64,000 nt of DNA from Gammaproteobacteria bacterium (GTDB lineage: Bacteria; Pseudomonadota; Gammaproteobacteria; Steroidobacterales; Steroidobacteraceae). The DNA is taken from the NCBI GenBank assembly GCA_027315105.1, contig DAHUYP010000089.1:1-64000 (forward strand), written 5' to 3'. Below the pieces are notes generated by a model. The model did not search any database. It saw nothing but the letters and a program-made list of their open reading frames with translations, and was not told the origin of the DNA. Of this stretch, positions 50,703-63,513 are shown piece by piece; the first letter of the stretch is position 1; each line of letters begins with the position of its first letter. The translations under genes were made by a program, and so were the position numbers.

Positions 50703-52552
50703 TCAACGATAGCCGCGCGCCTGCAGGGCAAACAGCTGTGCATAGTGTCCCGCCAGCTCCATGAGCTGTTCGTGGCTGCCCTTTTCGACGATCCGGCCGC
50801 GCTCGAGCACCACGATCTGGTCGGCCATGCGTACCGTGGAGAAGCGGTGCGAGATGAGGATCGTGATGCGATCGCGCCCTAGGGCGCGGAAGTGCTCGAA
50901 CACCTCCGCCTCGGCGCGCGCATCCATGGCGGCGGTGGGCTCATCGAGCACCAGGATGTCCGCGTCGCGGCGCATGAACGCCCGCGCCAGCGCGATCTTC
51001 TGCCACTGGCCGCCCGAGAGCTCCTGGCCGTACTGGAACCACTTGCCGAGCTGGGTCTGGTAGCCCTGCGGCAGCTGTTCGATGAAATCGGCCGCCCGGC
51101 CCTTGTGCGCTGCGTCCCGCCAGCGCCGCTCATCCTCGAAGTGGCGTTCGTCGCCCGCGCCGACGTTCTCCCCGACCAGCATCTGGTAACGCGTGAAATC
51201 CTGGAAGATCACACCGATGCGCGCGCGCAGCACGTCCTCGCTCCATTCCGCGAGCGGCAGGCCGTCGAGCAGGATGCGGCCGCGATCGGGGCTGTAGAGC
51301 CGCGTCAGCAGCTTGATCAGCGTGGTCTTGCCGGAACCGTTCTCACCCACCAGCGCGAGGCTGCCGCCGGGCGGCAGCTGCAGATCGATGTCGACCAGCG
51401 CCGGCTCGCTCGCGCCAGGATAAGTAAAACACACGTGCTCGAAGCGCACGCCATCGGCCGGCGCCGGGCCGCGCAGCGCGCTGCCCGAGCGCGGCGCGAC
51501 CGGCGTCTCGAGATACTCGTACAGCGTCGATAGGTAGAGATTGTCCTCGTACATGCCGCCGACCGACGACAGCATGGCGCTCACGGCCGCCTGCCCCTGC
51601 CGGAACAGCAGCAGATACATGGTCATCTGCCCGAGCGTGATCGCGCCGCGTATCGTCGTCAGCGCGATCCAGGCGTAGGCCGAATACAACGTTGCGGTCG
51701 CCACCAGGCTCAGGCCGAAGCCCCAGCTGTCGCGTCGGATCGACAACGCCCGGTCCTCGCGGTACAGGCGCGTGAATATGTCGCGGTAACGCTGCAGCAG
51801 CCGCCTGCCGAGCCCGAACAGCTTGACCTCCTTGGCGTGATCCTCGCGTGCCAGCACGGTCTCGAGGTAGATCTGCATGCGCGTCTCGGGCGAGCGCCAG
51901 CGGAACAGCCGAAAGGCGTCGCCCGAGAACTTGGTCTCCGCGATGAACGCCGGCAGGCCTGCGAGCAGCAGCAGCAGCACGGTCCACGGCGAGAAGCGCA
52001 CCAGCAGCGCGGCATAGCTCAGCAGCGAGATCGCGTTCTGCGACAGGCCGAAGGTACGCATCACCAGGCTGAGCGGCCGGCTCGAGGCCTCGCGGCGCGC
52101 GCGCGTGAGCTTGTCGTAGAACTCGGAGTCCTCGAACTGCTGCAGCTCGAGCGTGAGCGCCTTCTCCAGGATCATCACGTTCACGCGCTGGCCGAGCTGC
52201 GCGCGCAGCAATGCCTGGCAGAACGACAGGCCGCGCTGCGCGCCGGCCAGCGCGGCCACGAGCACGCCTTCCAGCAGCACCAGCCGCAGCACGCGCGCGG
52301 CATCGTGGCCGGCCGCATTGTGCGCCGCGACCACGGCATCGACGATCTGCGCCCCGACCCAGGCGATCGCGGCCGGCATCAGGCCGGCGCACAGCGTCAG
52401 CACGGTCAGGGCGCCGAGCAGCGGCCGATTCGTGTCCCACACCAGCTCGAGCGCGCGCCGGCTGTAGCGAAATACGCCGAAGAAGCCGCGCAGCGTCGCG
52501 CCGTCCGGGCTGGTCGCGCGCGCGGCACTGCCCGGCCGCGCTGCATGCGGGT

Positions 52553-52556
<4 letters not shown>
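50703..52556 (-). CDS. ABC exporter, fused permease and ATPase
   Basis: A 617-aa half-transporter. Six predicted membrane helices (residues 35-330) are followed by a nucleotide-binding domain with Walker [11 protein letters not shown], signature LSGGQWQ, Walker [13 protein letters not shown] and the switch His in ISHRFST. It would function as a homodimer exporting an unknown substrate, perhaps a lipid, peptide or drug. Its ATG overlaps the metH stop (ATGA), so it is translated with metF and metH. That placement is unusual for an exporter. Confidence 0.9.
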
Positions 52557-56268
<3,712 letters not shown>

Positions 56269-56272
<4 letters not shown>

Positions 56273-57207
56273 GGCGTTGACCCCGCCCATGCCGGCTGTT
56301 CGGATTGCGGCGCACGCACGCCGAGCGCGTGGCAGATCGCGTAGGTCAACTCGGCGCGATTGAGCGTATAGAAATGGAATTCACCGACGCCTTCGCGCGC
56401 CAGCGCCTCGACCTGGCCGATCGCGAACGCGGCCGCGATCAGGCGCCGCGTTTCCGCGTCCTGATCGAGTCCGTCGAAACGGTCGCGCAGCCAGTCCGGC
56501 ACCTTCGTGCCGCAGCGCTCCGCAAAGCGCAGCATCTGCGGAAAGCGCGTGATCGGCAGGATACCGGGCACCAGGTGGGCGCTGATGCCGGCCGCGGCGC
56601 AGCGGTCGCGAAAGCGCAGGAATACGTCGGTATCGAAGAAGAACTGCGTGATCGCACGCTCCGCGCCGGCATCGAGCTTGGCGCGCAGATTCGCCAGGTC
56701 GAAGGCCGCACTCGGGGCTTCCGGGTGAACCTCCGGATAGGCGGCCACCGACACCTCGAAATCCGCGACGCTCTTGAGCCCGCGCACCAGGTCCACGGCG
56801 TAGGCAAATCCGCCCGGATAGGGCTGGTAGCGGCCGCTGCCGAGCGGCGGATCGCCGCGCAATGCGACGATGTGGCGGATCCCGGCGTCCCAGTAGCCGC
56901 GCGCAATTTCCAGGATCTGCTCGCGATCCGTACCGACGCAGGTCAGGTGCGGTGCCGGCGTGAGCGTGGTCTCCTGCAGCACCCGCATCACGACCTTGTG
57001 CGTGCGCTCGCGCGTCGAGCCGTCCGCCCCGTAGGTTACCGACACGAAGCGCGGTCGCAGCGGCGCGAGTCGCTGCAGCGACTGCCACAGCGTCTGCTCC
57101 ATCTTCTCGTCGGCGGGCGGGAAGAACTCGAACGACACCCGCACGGGTTGCGCAAGCCGGCCCAGACCGTTACCGATGCGATCGGCCAGAAGAGCAGAGG
57201 AACTCAT
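56269..57207 (-). CDS. metF: 5,10-methylenetetrahydrofolate reductase
   Basis: Reduces methylenetetrahydrofolate to methyltetrahydrofolate, the methyl donor for MetH. The 312-aa TIM-barrel has [56 protein letters not shown], and [21 protein letters not shown], all typical of MetF. The ATG overlaps the stop of the ArsR-methyltransferase gene and its stop overlaps metH, so the regulator, metF and metH are coupled. Control by the AT-rich palindrome at 58239-58254 is likely. Confidence 0.96.
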
Positions 57208-58238
57208 GCGGGACCTGCGAGCTCGGGCGCATGGCCGGCCGGTGCGGGTGGCGCCGGCCGGGTGCCGGATCGCTGCACATCGGCGCCCGGGTCGCGCTGA
57301 TCATCGGCCCGATAGCCATGCGCGGCCAGGGCGATGATGAAATGGCCGCCGGTCACGTCGCAGGGCCGCAGCCGCACGACGCTCATGCCGGCGAGCGCCA
57401 GCCAGCGTCGCAGCTGCGCGAGCGGATTGCCGGGCGCGCGCGCCTCGATCTGGTCGAAATCCTCCACCACGACGAGTCGGCCCGCCGCTCGCAGCGTACG
57501 CGCGGCCTCCGCGATCGCGGCTGCCGGGCGCTCGGCCGAAGCCAGGACCCGGTCGATGGTCACCGTGTCGAAGCAGGCGCCGTCATAGGGAAGGCCGTAC
57601 ATGTCACCGCGGCGAAACTCGCAGTGCGCCAGGCCGGCACCGTGGATGCGGGTGCGCGCCAGGCGCAGCGCCGGCGCGGAAATGTCCACGCCCACGGCAT
57701 GCGATGCGCGCGGACCGAGCAGCGCGAGCATGTGGCCCGAGCCGGTGCCGATATCCAGCAGCTCGCCGATGCTCGCGGGCCCCAGCTCCTCGGCCAGCAC
57801 GCCGGCCAACTCATCGGGTAGCGCGGACGGCGAGGCCGGCGTGCCGGCGGTCGCGGCCGAGACCGCCGTGGCGGCGGCGCGCGCGCGCTCCCGGATGACC
57901 TGAGCCGCTCGGTCACGGTCGTGCTTGACGGCCGGGGCATCGGGATCGGCCATCGACAGCAACTGGCGCAGCCACTGCAGGTAGCGCCCCGCGGTCGGGG
58001 CGCGGTAATAGACGCATTGCTGCTCCCGAAACCGATCCAGGAACCCGGCTTCGGTCAGCAGGCGCAGATGGCGTGAAATCCTGGGCTGGCTCTGGCCGAG
58101 CACCGAGCAGAGCTCGCCGACCGTGAACTCGCCGTGGCTCAGCAGCAGCAGCAGGCGCAGCCGCGTGGGCTCGGCGGCACTCTTGAGCGCCCGCACCACC
58201 TCCCCCATATCCTCGCAAGCGACTGAACCCTTAAACAT
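57204..58238 (-). CDS. ArsR-family regulator fused to a SAM-dependent methyltransferase
   Basis: A 344-aa fusion. Residues 10-100 are an ArsR winged helix (VVRALKSAAEPTRLRLLLLL, LGQSQPRISRHLRLLTEAGF). It lacks the metal-binding CVC of SmtB-type sensors. Residues 155-310 are a class I methyltransferase with motif I LLDIGTGSGHMLALLG, then MYGLPYDGACFDTVTIDRVLA. ArsR-methyltransferase fusions occur with methionine-cycle genes in other proteobacteria, where S-adenosylhomocysteine sensing has been described for SahR; that link here is inference. It heads a coupled operon with metF, metH and an ABC exporter. Start may be 58238 or an internal ATG at 58208. Confidence 0.9.
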   Translation of the reverse strand: MFKGSVACEDMGEVVRALKSAAEPTRLRLLLLLSHGEFTVGELCSVLGQSQPRISRHLRLLTEAGFLDRFREQQCVYYRAPTAGRYLQWLRQLLSMADPDAPAVKHDRDRAAQVIRERARAAATAVSAATAGTPASPSALPDELAGVLAEELGPASIGELLDIGTGSGHMLALLGPRASHAVGVDISAPALRLARTRIHGAGLAHCEFRRGDMYGLPYDGACFDTVTIDRVLASAERPAAAIAEAARTLRAAGRLVVVEDFDQIEARAPGNPLAQLRRWLALAGMSVVRLRPCDVTGGHFIIALAAHGYRADDQRDPGADVQRSGTRPAPPAPAGHAPELAGPA

Positions 58239-58254
58239 ATAAAGAAATCTTTAT
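58239..58254. promoter_or_regulatory. Perfect AT-rich palindrome, likely ArsR operator
   Basis: ATAAAGA-AA-TCTTTAT is a perfect 16-bp palindrome sitting directly before the first ATG of the ArsR-methyltransferase gene and 88 bp before typA. It overlaps a consensus TATAAT (58252-58257, rightward). It is by far the most AT-rich symmetric site near the operon. It is well placed for autoregulation and could also affect typA. Confidence 0.7.
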
Positions 58255-58342
58255 AATCCTAGAAAGAGTCTAACAGGGAAACCGCCCTTCTGCTACCCTC
58301 GGCGCCCCTTTTCGGCCCGTGCCCCGAACCAACCCGACCACC

Positions 58343-60166
58343 ATGCAGCGCCCCATCCGGAACATCGCCATCATCGCCCACGTCGATCATGGCAAGACCA
58401 CGCTGGTCGATTGCCTGCTCAAGCAATCCGGCACCTTTGCCGCGCACGAGAAGATGGGCGAGCGGATCATGGATTCGAACGACATCGAACGCGAACGCGG
58501 CATCACCATCCTGGCGAAGAACTGCGCCATCGAGTACGGCGGCACCCGCATCAACATCGTCGACACCCCGGGTCACGCCGATTTCGGCGGCGAAGTCGAG
58601 CGCGTCCTGTCGATGGTCGATGGCGTGTTGCTGCTGGTGGACGCGGTCGAAGGTCCGATGCCGCAGACCCGCTTCGTGACGCGCAAGGCGTTGGCGCTCG
58701 GCCTCAAGGCCATCGTCGTGGTCAACAAGATCGACCGCCCCGGCGCGCGCCCCGGCTGGGTCATCGACCAGACCTTCGAGCTGTTCGACAAGCTCGGCGC
58801 CACCGATGCGCAGCTCGATTTCCCGGTGATCTACGCCTCGGCGCTGCAGGGTTGGTCCAGCACCGACATGACGCGCCGCGAACCGGACATGTCGGCGTTG
58901 TTCGAGGCGATCCTGCAGCACGTGCCGCCGCCGCCGACCGAGGTCGACGCGCCGCTGCAGCTGCAGATCTCGACGCTGGACTACAATTCCTACGTCGGCC
59001 GCATCGGCATCGGCCGCATCCGCCGCGGCACGCTGCGGGCCGGCCGCAACGTCGCGTTGCGCTACGGCGAGCAGGACCGCGGCAGCGCCAGGATCGCCCA
59101 GGTGCTGACATTCACCGGTCTGCAGCGTACCGCGGTCGAGGAAGCCGCCGCCGGCGACATCGTTGCCGTCACGGGCATCGAGGACGTCAACATCGGCCTC
59201 ACGATCTGCGACCCGGAGCACGCCGAGGGGTTGCCGCCGATCAAGGTCGACGAGCCGACGCTGGCCATGAACTTCCAGGTCAACACCTCGCCGCTGGCCG
59301 GCCGCGAGGGCAAGTTCGTCACCAGCCGCCAGATTCGGGAGCGTCTGTATCGCGAGCTGCAGAGCAACGTCGCGCTGCGCGTCGAGGATACCGCCGACGC
59401 CGACGTCTTCCGCGTCCTCGGTCGCGGTGAGCTGCACCTGACGATCCTGATCGAGAACATGCGCCGCGAAGGCTACGAGCTCGCGGTCGGCAAGCCGCAA
59501 GTGCTCAAGAAGATCGTCGACGGACAGGTGCTCGAGCCGTTCGAGGCGCTGACCGTCGATATCGACGAGGCCCACCAGGGCGGCGTCATGGAAGCGCTCG
59601 GCCAGCGGCGCGCCGAATTGACCGACATGGCGATCGACGGCAACGGCCGCGCGCGCCTCGAGTATCGCGTGCCGGCCCGCGGCCTGATCGGCTTTCAGGG
59701 CGAGTTCATGACCCTGACGCGCGGCACCGGACTGATCAGTCACATCTTCGATGGCTTCGCCGCCGTGAAGGGCGAGATCCCGGATCGCCACAACGGCGTG
59801 CTGATCAGCAACGAGGACGGCGAGGCCGTCGCCTACGCGCTGTTCGCGCTACAGGAGCGCGGCCGGCTGTTCGTGAGCCCCGGCGAGAAGCTCTACGAGG
59901 GCATGATCATCGGCGTCCACAGCCGCGAGAACGACTTGGTCGTCAACCCGATCAAGACCAAGAAGCTGACCAATATCCGCGCCGCCGGCAAGGACGAGGC
60001 GATCCTGCTGACACCGCCGATCCCGCTGACGCTCGAGTACGCGGTCGAGTTCATAGCCGAGGACGAGCTGGTCGAGGTCACGCCGCAGAGCATCCGCTTG
60101 CGCAAGCGCCATCTGAAGGAGCACGAGCGCAAGCGCGCGGCCCGCGAGGAGACCGTGCCGGTCTGA
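58343..60166 (+). CDS. typA: Ribosome-associated translational GTPase TypA/BipA
   Basis: Binds the ribosome under stress and in cold; related to EF-G and LepA. G1 motif AHVDHGKTT at residues 12-20, G2/G3 GITILAKN and [10 protein letters not shown], and G4 NKIDRPGAR. The translation-factor domain 2 and EF-G-like domains follow, with the TypA-specific C-terminus ending near [18 protein letters not shown] at 58343 gives 607 aa, matching E. coli TypA; GTG at 58319 would add eight residues. It is divergent from the methionine operon. Confidence 0.97.
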   Translation: MQRPIRNIAIIAHVDHGKTTLVDCLLKQSGTFAAHEKMGERIMDSNDIERERGITILAKNCAIEYGGTRINIVDTPGHADFGGEVERVLSMVDGVLLLVDAVEGPMPQTRFVTRKALALGLKAIVVVNKIDRPGARPGWVIDQTFELFDKLGATDAQLDFPVIYASALQGWSSTDMTRREPDMSALFEAILQHVPPPPTEVDAPLQLQISTLDYNSYVGRIGIGRIRRGTLRAGRNVALRYGEQDRGSARIAQVLTFTGLQRTAVEEAAAGDIVAVTGIEDVNIGLTICDPEHAEGLPPIKVDEPTLAMNFQVNTSPLAGREGKFVTSRQIRERLYRELQSNVALRVEDTADADVFRVLGRGELHLTILIENMRREGYELAVGKPQVLKKIVDGQVLEPFEALTVDIDEAHQGGVMEALGQRRAELTDMAIDGNGRARLEYRVPARGLIGFQGEFMTLTRGTGLISHIFDGFAAVKGEIPDRHNGVLISNEDGEAVAYALFALQERGRLFVSPGEKLYEGMIIGVHSRENDLVVNPIKTKKLTNIRAAGKDEAILLTPPIPLTLEYAVEFIAEDELVEVTPQSIRLRKRHLKEHERKRAAREETVPV

Positions 60167-60308
60167 ACCGCTGCGCGGCGCGCGGCGGGCGGCGGCGACA
60201 ATGCGCAGTCTGGCCTGAGCCAGATCGAGCGCCTTCCGGAATGACTTCGGCCGGATCGCGGCGGAAGAAGACGTCGGCGTCGCGGGCGACGCGCACGACG
60301 ACGATGAA

Positions 60309-61366
60309 TTGGGGACGACGGGGCAGTTTCTGACGAGCAGGACCGATCCGTCGAACGCCACCATCCAGTACGGGTACAACTTCGGGCTGGGTGTGCCATC
60401 GAGCATGACCGACCCGAATGGTCTCGTCACCTCCTCGCAATACGACAACTTTGCGCGCAAGACGCAGGAGACCAGACCCGACGGGACGTACACGAACTGG
60501 AGCTACCAGGGGACGTTTGACGAAACGGAGAATAAAGTACGTTAAGCCTTGGGCATTCTGAGAGGTCTGAATCGTCCTTTCTCCACGCTATCAGGACGTC
60601 GATGCGGCGGGCACCACGGCGGTGACCACGAGCTATGGGTACGACAGCGACGGCAATCGCACGGCGTCGATGCACCGCTGGCCCGCAATACCGCCAACGC
60701 CTACGATGCGCTCAACCGCGTGACCTCGATCGTGTACAAGAACAGCAGCGGCGTGGTCGATCAGATGCTGGTCTTCGGCTACGACGCCGGCACCAACGGC
60801 AAGGGTCGGCTCACCAGTGCCGGAGATGCCAATGTGACGCTGTCCTGGGCCTACGACAGCCATGGGCGCGTGGTTGGCAAGGAACAGACCGTCGGGACGC
60901 TCGTGCGGTCGGTGGGCTATACCTACACGAATGCGGACCTGACGGCCCTGACGACACCCTCGGGTCAGGCGGTCACCTACACCTACAACGGCAATCACCA
61001 GTTCACGGGCATCTCGGTCAACGGCACGCCGGTGCTCAGCAGCGTGACCTATGAGCCCTTCGGCGGCGCGAACGGCTGGACCTGGGGCAGCGGCGATACG
61101 GTGTCACGCAGCTACAACGCCGATGGCCTGATCAGCCAGATCGTGAGCGCCTCGGTCACGAACGGCTACAGCTTCACTTGCTTGGCTCACGATGCAAGGA
61201 GTGGCCGACCTTGCTGGATCAAGTGGGGACAGATCTCACTGTCCCCGGAATCGAGACAATGGCATCCTGGGCCGGCGACGTGCAGGTAGCATTGCAGGAG
61301 GCCCTGGATGCAAGCAACGCAGAATTTGAGGCCGCTTCAAAGTACTACGATAGCATCGCGCATTAG
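60309..61366 (+). pseudogene. RHS/YD-repeat protein remnant
   Basis: Fragments of an RHS-repeat protein in at least two frames. The first (60309-60545) encodes YD-type repeats such as DPNGLVTSSQYDNFARKTQETRPDG. Around 60585-60680 another frame reads SYGYDSDGNRTAS. From about 60690 a third stretch continues with AYDALNRVTSIVYKNSSGVV, FGYDAGTNGKGRLTSAG and SYNADGLISQIVSA. The frame changes and an in-frame stop mean no intact product. After about 61178 similarity to RHS is lost; a short open frame to 61366 has no recognisable identity. It is probably an old polymorphic-toxin gene disrupted by decay and IS insertion. Confidence 0.82.
61225..61246. repeat. Perfect hairpin within the RHS remnant
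   Basis: GGGGACAG and CTGTCCCC form an 8-bp stem around the loop ATCTCA. It lies where RHS similarity ends and before the IS3 element. Such sequences are common as remnants of mobile elements. No T-tract follows, so it is not an obvious terminator. Confidence 0.5.
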
Positions 61367-61511
61367 CCGGAGTTGGCAAGGACTTGTCAACTTTACCGCT
61401 TTCTGATCGCTTTGATTCGATTCACCACGGTTGGCGGAGCAAGCTCCCGAGTGGAGTCTTCATCCCAAAGGTGGCGGAGAACTATATTGCGGAGTCGACC
61501 TGACACCCATT

Positions 61512-62390
61512 TTAGTCCCGTGCGGGATTAGAGTCCGCGGTTAACAAAGATACCTCTTCTCCCTCTCTCGCCAAACCTCTTCCGGCATATTCCTCGGGCG
61601 TCAGATCGCCCAGTGAGCTGTGCGGTCGCTCGGTGTTGTATTCGATCCTCCAGGCCTCGATGGCTCCTCGTGCATGTGCCATGGTGATGAACCAGTGCTC
61701 GTTCAGGCATTCGTCGCGAAACTTGCCGTTAAAGGATTCGATGTACGCGTTCTCGTTGGGTTTGCCGGGGCGGATGAAGGACAGATGGACGTTGCGCTGA
61801 TACGCCCAGGCATCGAGTACCTGGCCTTCGAACTCTGGCCCATGGTCAACGGTGATCGATCGGGGCAGGCCCCGCGTGTCGGCCAGCCGCTCGAGCACGG
61901 CTTTGACTCGGGTGCCGGTGATCGAAGTGTCGACTTCGAGTGCCACACACTCACGCGTGCAGTCATCGACGATCGCCAGGCAGCGCAGTCGTCGACCATC
62001 GGCCAACCCGTCGGATACGAAGTCCATCGACCAGCTGCGATTGGCAGCCGTAGGCTTTGGCAACGCCTTGCGCTCAAAGGGTCCAATGCGTTTACGCTTG
62101 CGACGCCGCACCGCAAGGCCGGCTTCTCGGTACAGCCGGTAGGTTCGCTTGCGGTTGATCTGCCAGCCTTCGCGATGCAGTAACACGTGGATACGTCGGT
62201 AACCGTATCGACGCTTCACCGCGGCGATCTCCTCGATCCGAGTACGCACCGCACCGCACTCCGGTCGCCGGCTACGATAGCGGTACAACGAGCGCGAGAT
62301 ATGCGCCAGCCCGCACGCGCGCGTCACACCGAAGTCCCGTTCCGTCATCAGCACGGTCACCGCTTCGCGCCTCGCCTGCGGGCTCACCAT
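61512..62390 (-). CDS. IS3-family transposase OrfB (DDE)
   Basis: The catalytic part of the transposase, 292 aa. An N-terminal HTH_21-like region (RRYGYRRIHVLLHREGW near residue 55) is followed by an integrase core. DDE residues are visible in SMDFVSDGL, ITVDHGPEF and AYIESFNGKFRDECL. The ATG at 62390 overlaps the end of orfA in the -1 frame by seven bases; in IS3 elements a fused OrfAB is made by programmed frameshift at this overlap. The frame is intact, so the element may still be active. Confidence 0.9.
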   Translation of the reverse strand: MVSPQARREAVTVLMTERDFGVTRACGLAHISRSLYRYRSRRPECGAVRTRIEEIAAVKRRYGYRRIHVLLHREGWQINRKRTYRLYREAGLAVRRRKRKRIGPFERKALPKPTAANRSWSMDFVSDGLADGRRLRCLAIVDDCTRECVALEVDTSITGTRVKAVLERLADTRGLPRSITVDHGPEFEGQVLDAWAYQRNVHLSFIRPGKPNENAYIESFNGKFRDECLNEHWFITMAHARGAIEAWRIEYNTERPHSSLGDLTPEEYAGRGLAREGEEVSLLTADSNPARD

Positions 62391-62650
62391 CTTCGGCCTA
62401 GAAGATCCTTCAGAGCCGCCTTGTCCAGCTCCGCCTCTGCCAGCAGCCTCTTGAGCTTGCTGTTCTCCGCCTCGAGCTCCCTCAGGCGCCTCGCCTCCGA
62501 CACTGTCATCCCGGCGTACTTCGCCTTCCAGTTGTAGAAGGTCGCCTCGGATACCCCGTGGCGCCGGCACAGCTCCTTCGTCTTGGCACCGGCTTCGGAT
62601 TCCTTCAGCACCGCAATGATCTGTTCTTCGGTGAACCTCTTGGATTTCAT
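62384..62650 (-). CDS. IS3-family transposase OrfA
   Basis: An 88-aa DNA-binding protein. The helix-turn-helix is RFTEEQIIAVLKESEAGAKT and CRRHGVSEATFYNWKAKYAG. It is followed by the leucine-zipper-like LRELEAENSKLKRLLAEAEL that mediates OrfA/OrfAB dimerisation. The stop (TGA at 62384-62386) overlaps the orfB start. Upstream bases up to 62710 form the right end of the element. Confidence 0.92.
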   Translation of the reverse strand: MKSKRFTEEQIIAVLKESEAGAKTKELCRRHGVSEATFYNWKAKYAGMTVSEARRLRELEAENSKLKRLLAEAELDKAALKDLLGRRW

Positions 62651-62726
62651 CGTCTGCTCCTGGTGAAGCAGACTCTGCTCCCGTTCCGCACTAAGCTCGG
62701 GTTTCAGGTCCGAAGGAGCAGTACCA

Positions 62727-63245
62727 ATGCGAAGACCGAGACGCAACCATTCGCCGGCATTCAGGGTGCGAGTTGCGCTGGAAGCTATGAAGGGCGAGAA
62801 GACCGTCACCGAGATCGCCAAGCAGTTTGACGTGCACTCGAACGAGGTGACCGCTTGGAAGAACGAGCCCCTGCAGCACGCTACCGAAGCGTTCGGTGGC
62901 ACTGTGGCCGAGGGGCCCGCGGAGCGGGAGAAGATTCGCGACCTGCAGGCCAAGATAGCGCCTTTTACGGAAACGAGCCAGAGGGCCCTTGGCTGGCCAT
63001 CCGCACAGGGCGCGAGCGCCATGGCTGGTTGGATGAATAGCTCAGGCATACCCCCTCAATCTCAACTGAGTGGGATGTTATCGAGTTGGGGCGGTGGTTT
63101 TCAGCTGGGGTATATGGGAGCCGGATTTGGCTTTTACGGAAATAGCTCGGGGACCTCAGAAAGTGGAGGCGTCTCGACAAGGGGCGCATCGGTGTATGGC
63201 GGATACACCTGGGAGATACCCTCTTTAAGTCCGGTGCATTGGTGA
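62727..63245 (+). CDS. Chimera: truncated IS3 OrfA joined to an RHS-like C-terminal tail
   Basis: A 172-aa open frame made of two unrelated parts. Residues 1-80 are the start of a different IS3-type OrfA (AFRVRVALEAMKGEKTVTEIAKQFDVHSNEVTAWKNE-like, split here; then GTVAEGPAEREKIRDLQAK). At about residue 82 similarity ends. Residues 85-172 are Gly/Ser-rich (GFQLGYMGAGFGFYGN, VSTRGASVYGGYTW) and resemble the tail of short RHS-family proteins. It probably arose when a truncated IS was fused to the end of the broken RHS gene. Expression is doubtful. Confidence 0.6.
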   Translation: MRRPRRNHSPAFRVRVALEAMKGEKTVTEIAKQFDVHSNEVTAWKNEPLQHATEAFGGTVAEGPAEREKIRDLQAKIAPFTETSQRALGWPSAQGASAMAGWMNSSGIPPQSQLSGMLSSWGGGFQLGYMGAGFGFYGNSSGTSESGGVSTRGASVYGGYTWEIPSLSPVHW

Positions 63246-63246
63246 C

Positions 63247-63513
63247 ATGAACGAGGTCACCATGAAGAGGACCATCATGATCGTTGCACTGTTAGCTTTA
63301 TCAGCTATTTTCGCTTATCACGCGATCAGGGCTCGAGAGATAAGAGATCGTCAGTTGATGAATTTGGAGCGCTTCCATGGAAAGGATAGCCGCATTTTTC
63401 GATTCGGTAGTAAATTCCTGGGTGCTTCGTACGTCTTTAGCTTTCGGCTGGTAGGCTCTGTGGGAGCTCTCGTGTTGATGGCGTTGGCAATTTATGTTGT
63501 GAATAATAATTGA
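63247..63513 (+). CDS. Small two-helix membrane protein of unknown function
   Basis: An 88-aa protein with two hydrophobic segments: residues 8-25 and 65-85. Codon usage is AT-richer than the chromosome, as for imported DNA. An internal ATG at 63262 has a GAGG site five bases upstream and may be the true start. It begins one base after the stop of the RHS-like tail. In RHS loci a small gene in this position is often the immunity gene, but no known immunity family is recognised here. Confidence 0.55.
   Translation: MNEVTMKRTIMIVALLALSAIFAYHAIRAREIRDRQLMNLERFHGKDSRIFRFGSKFLGASYVFSFRLVGSVGALVLMALAIYVVNNN

Larger units (their letters stand above)
61497..62710 (-). mobile_element. IS3-family insertion sequence
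   Basis: About 1.2 kb, with orfA and orfB overlapping in different frames on the minus strand. Imperfect terminal inverted repeats are visible: GACCTGACACCC at the left (61497 on) matches GACCTGAAACCC read inward from the right (62710), and similarity continues for about 15 further bases. The right boundary could equally be 62706. No target duplication is evident (flanks agtc and cgaa), so the element may have recombined after insertion. Size and gene layout suggest the IS407 subgroup, which is an inference. Confidence 0.8.
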
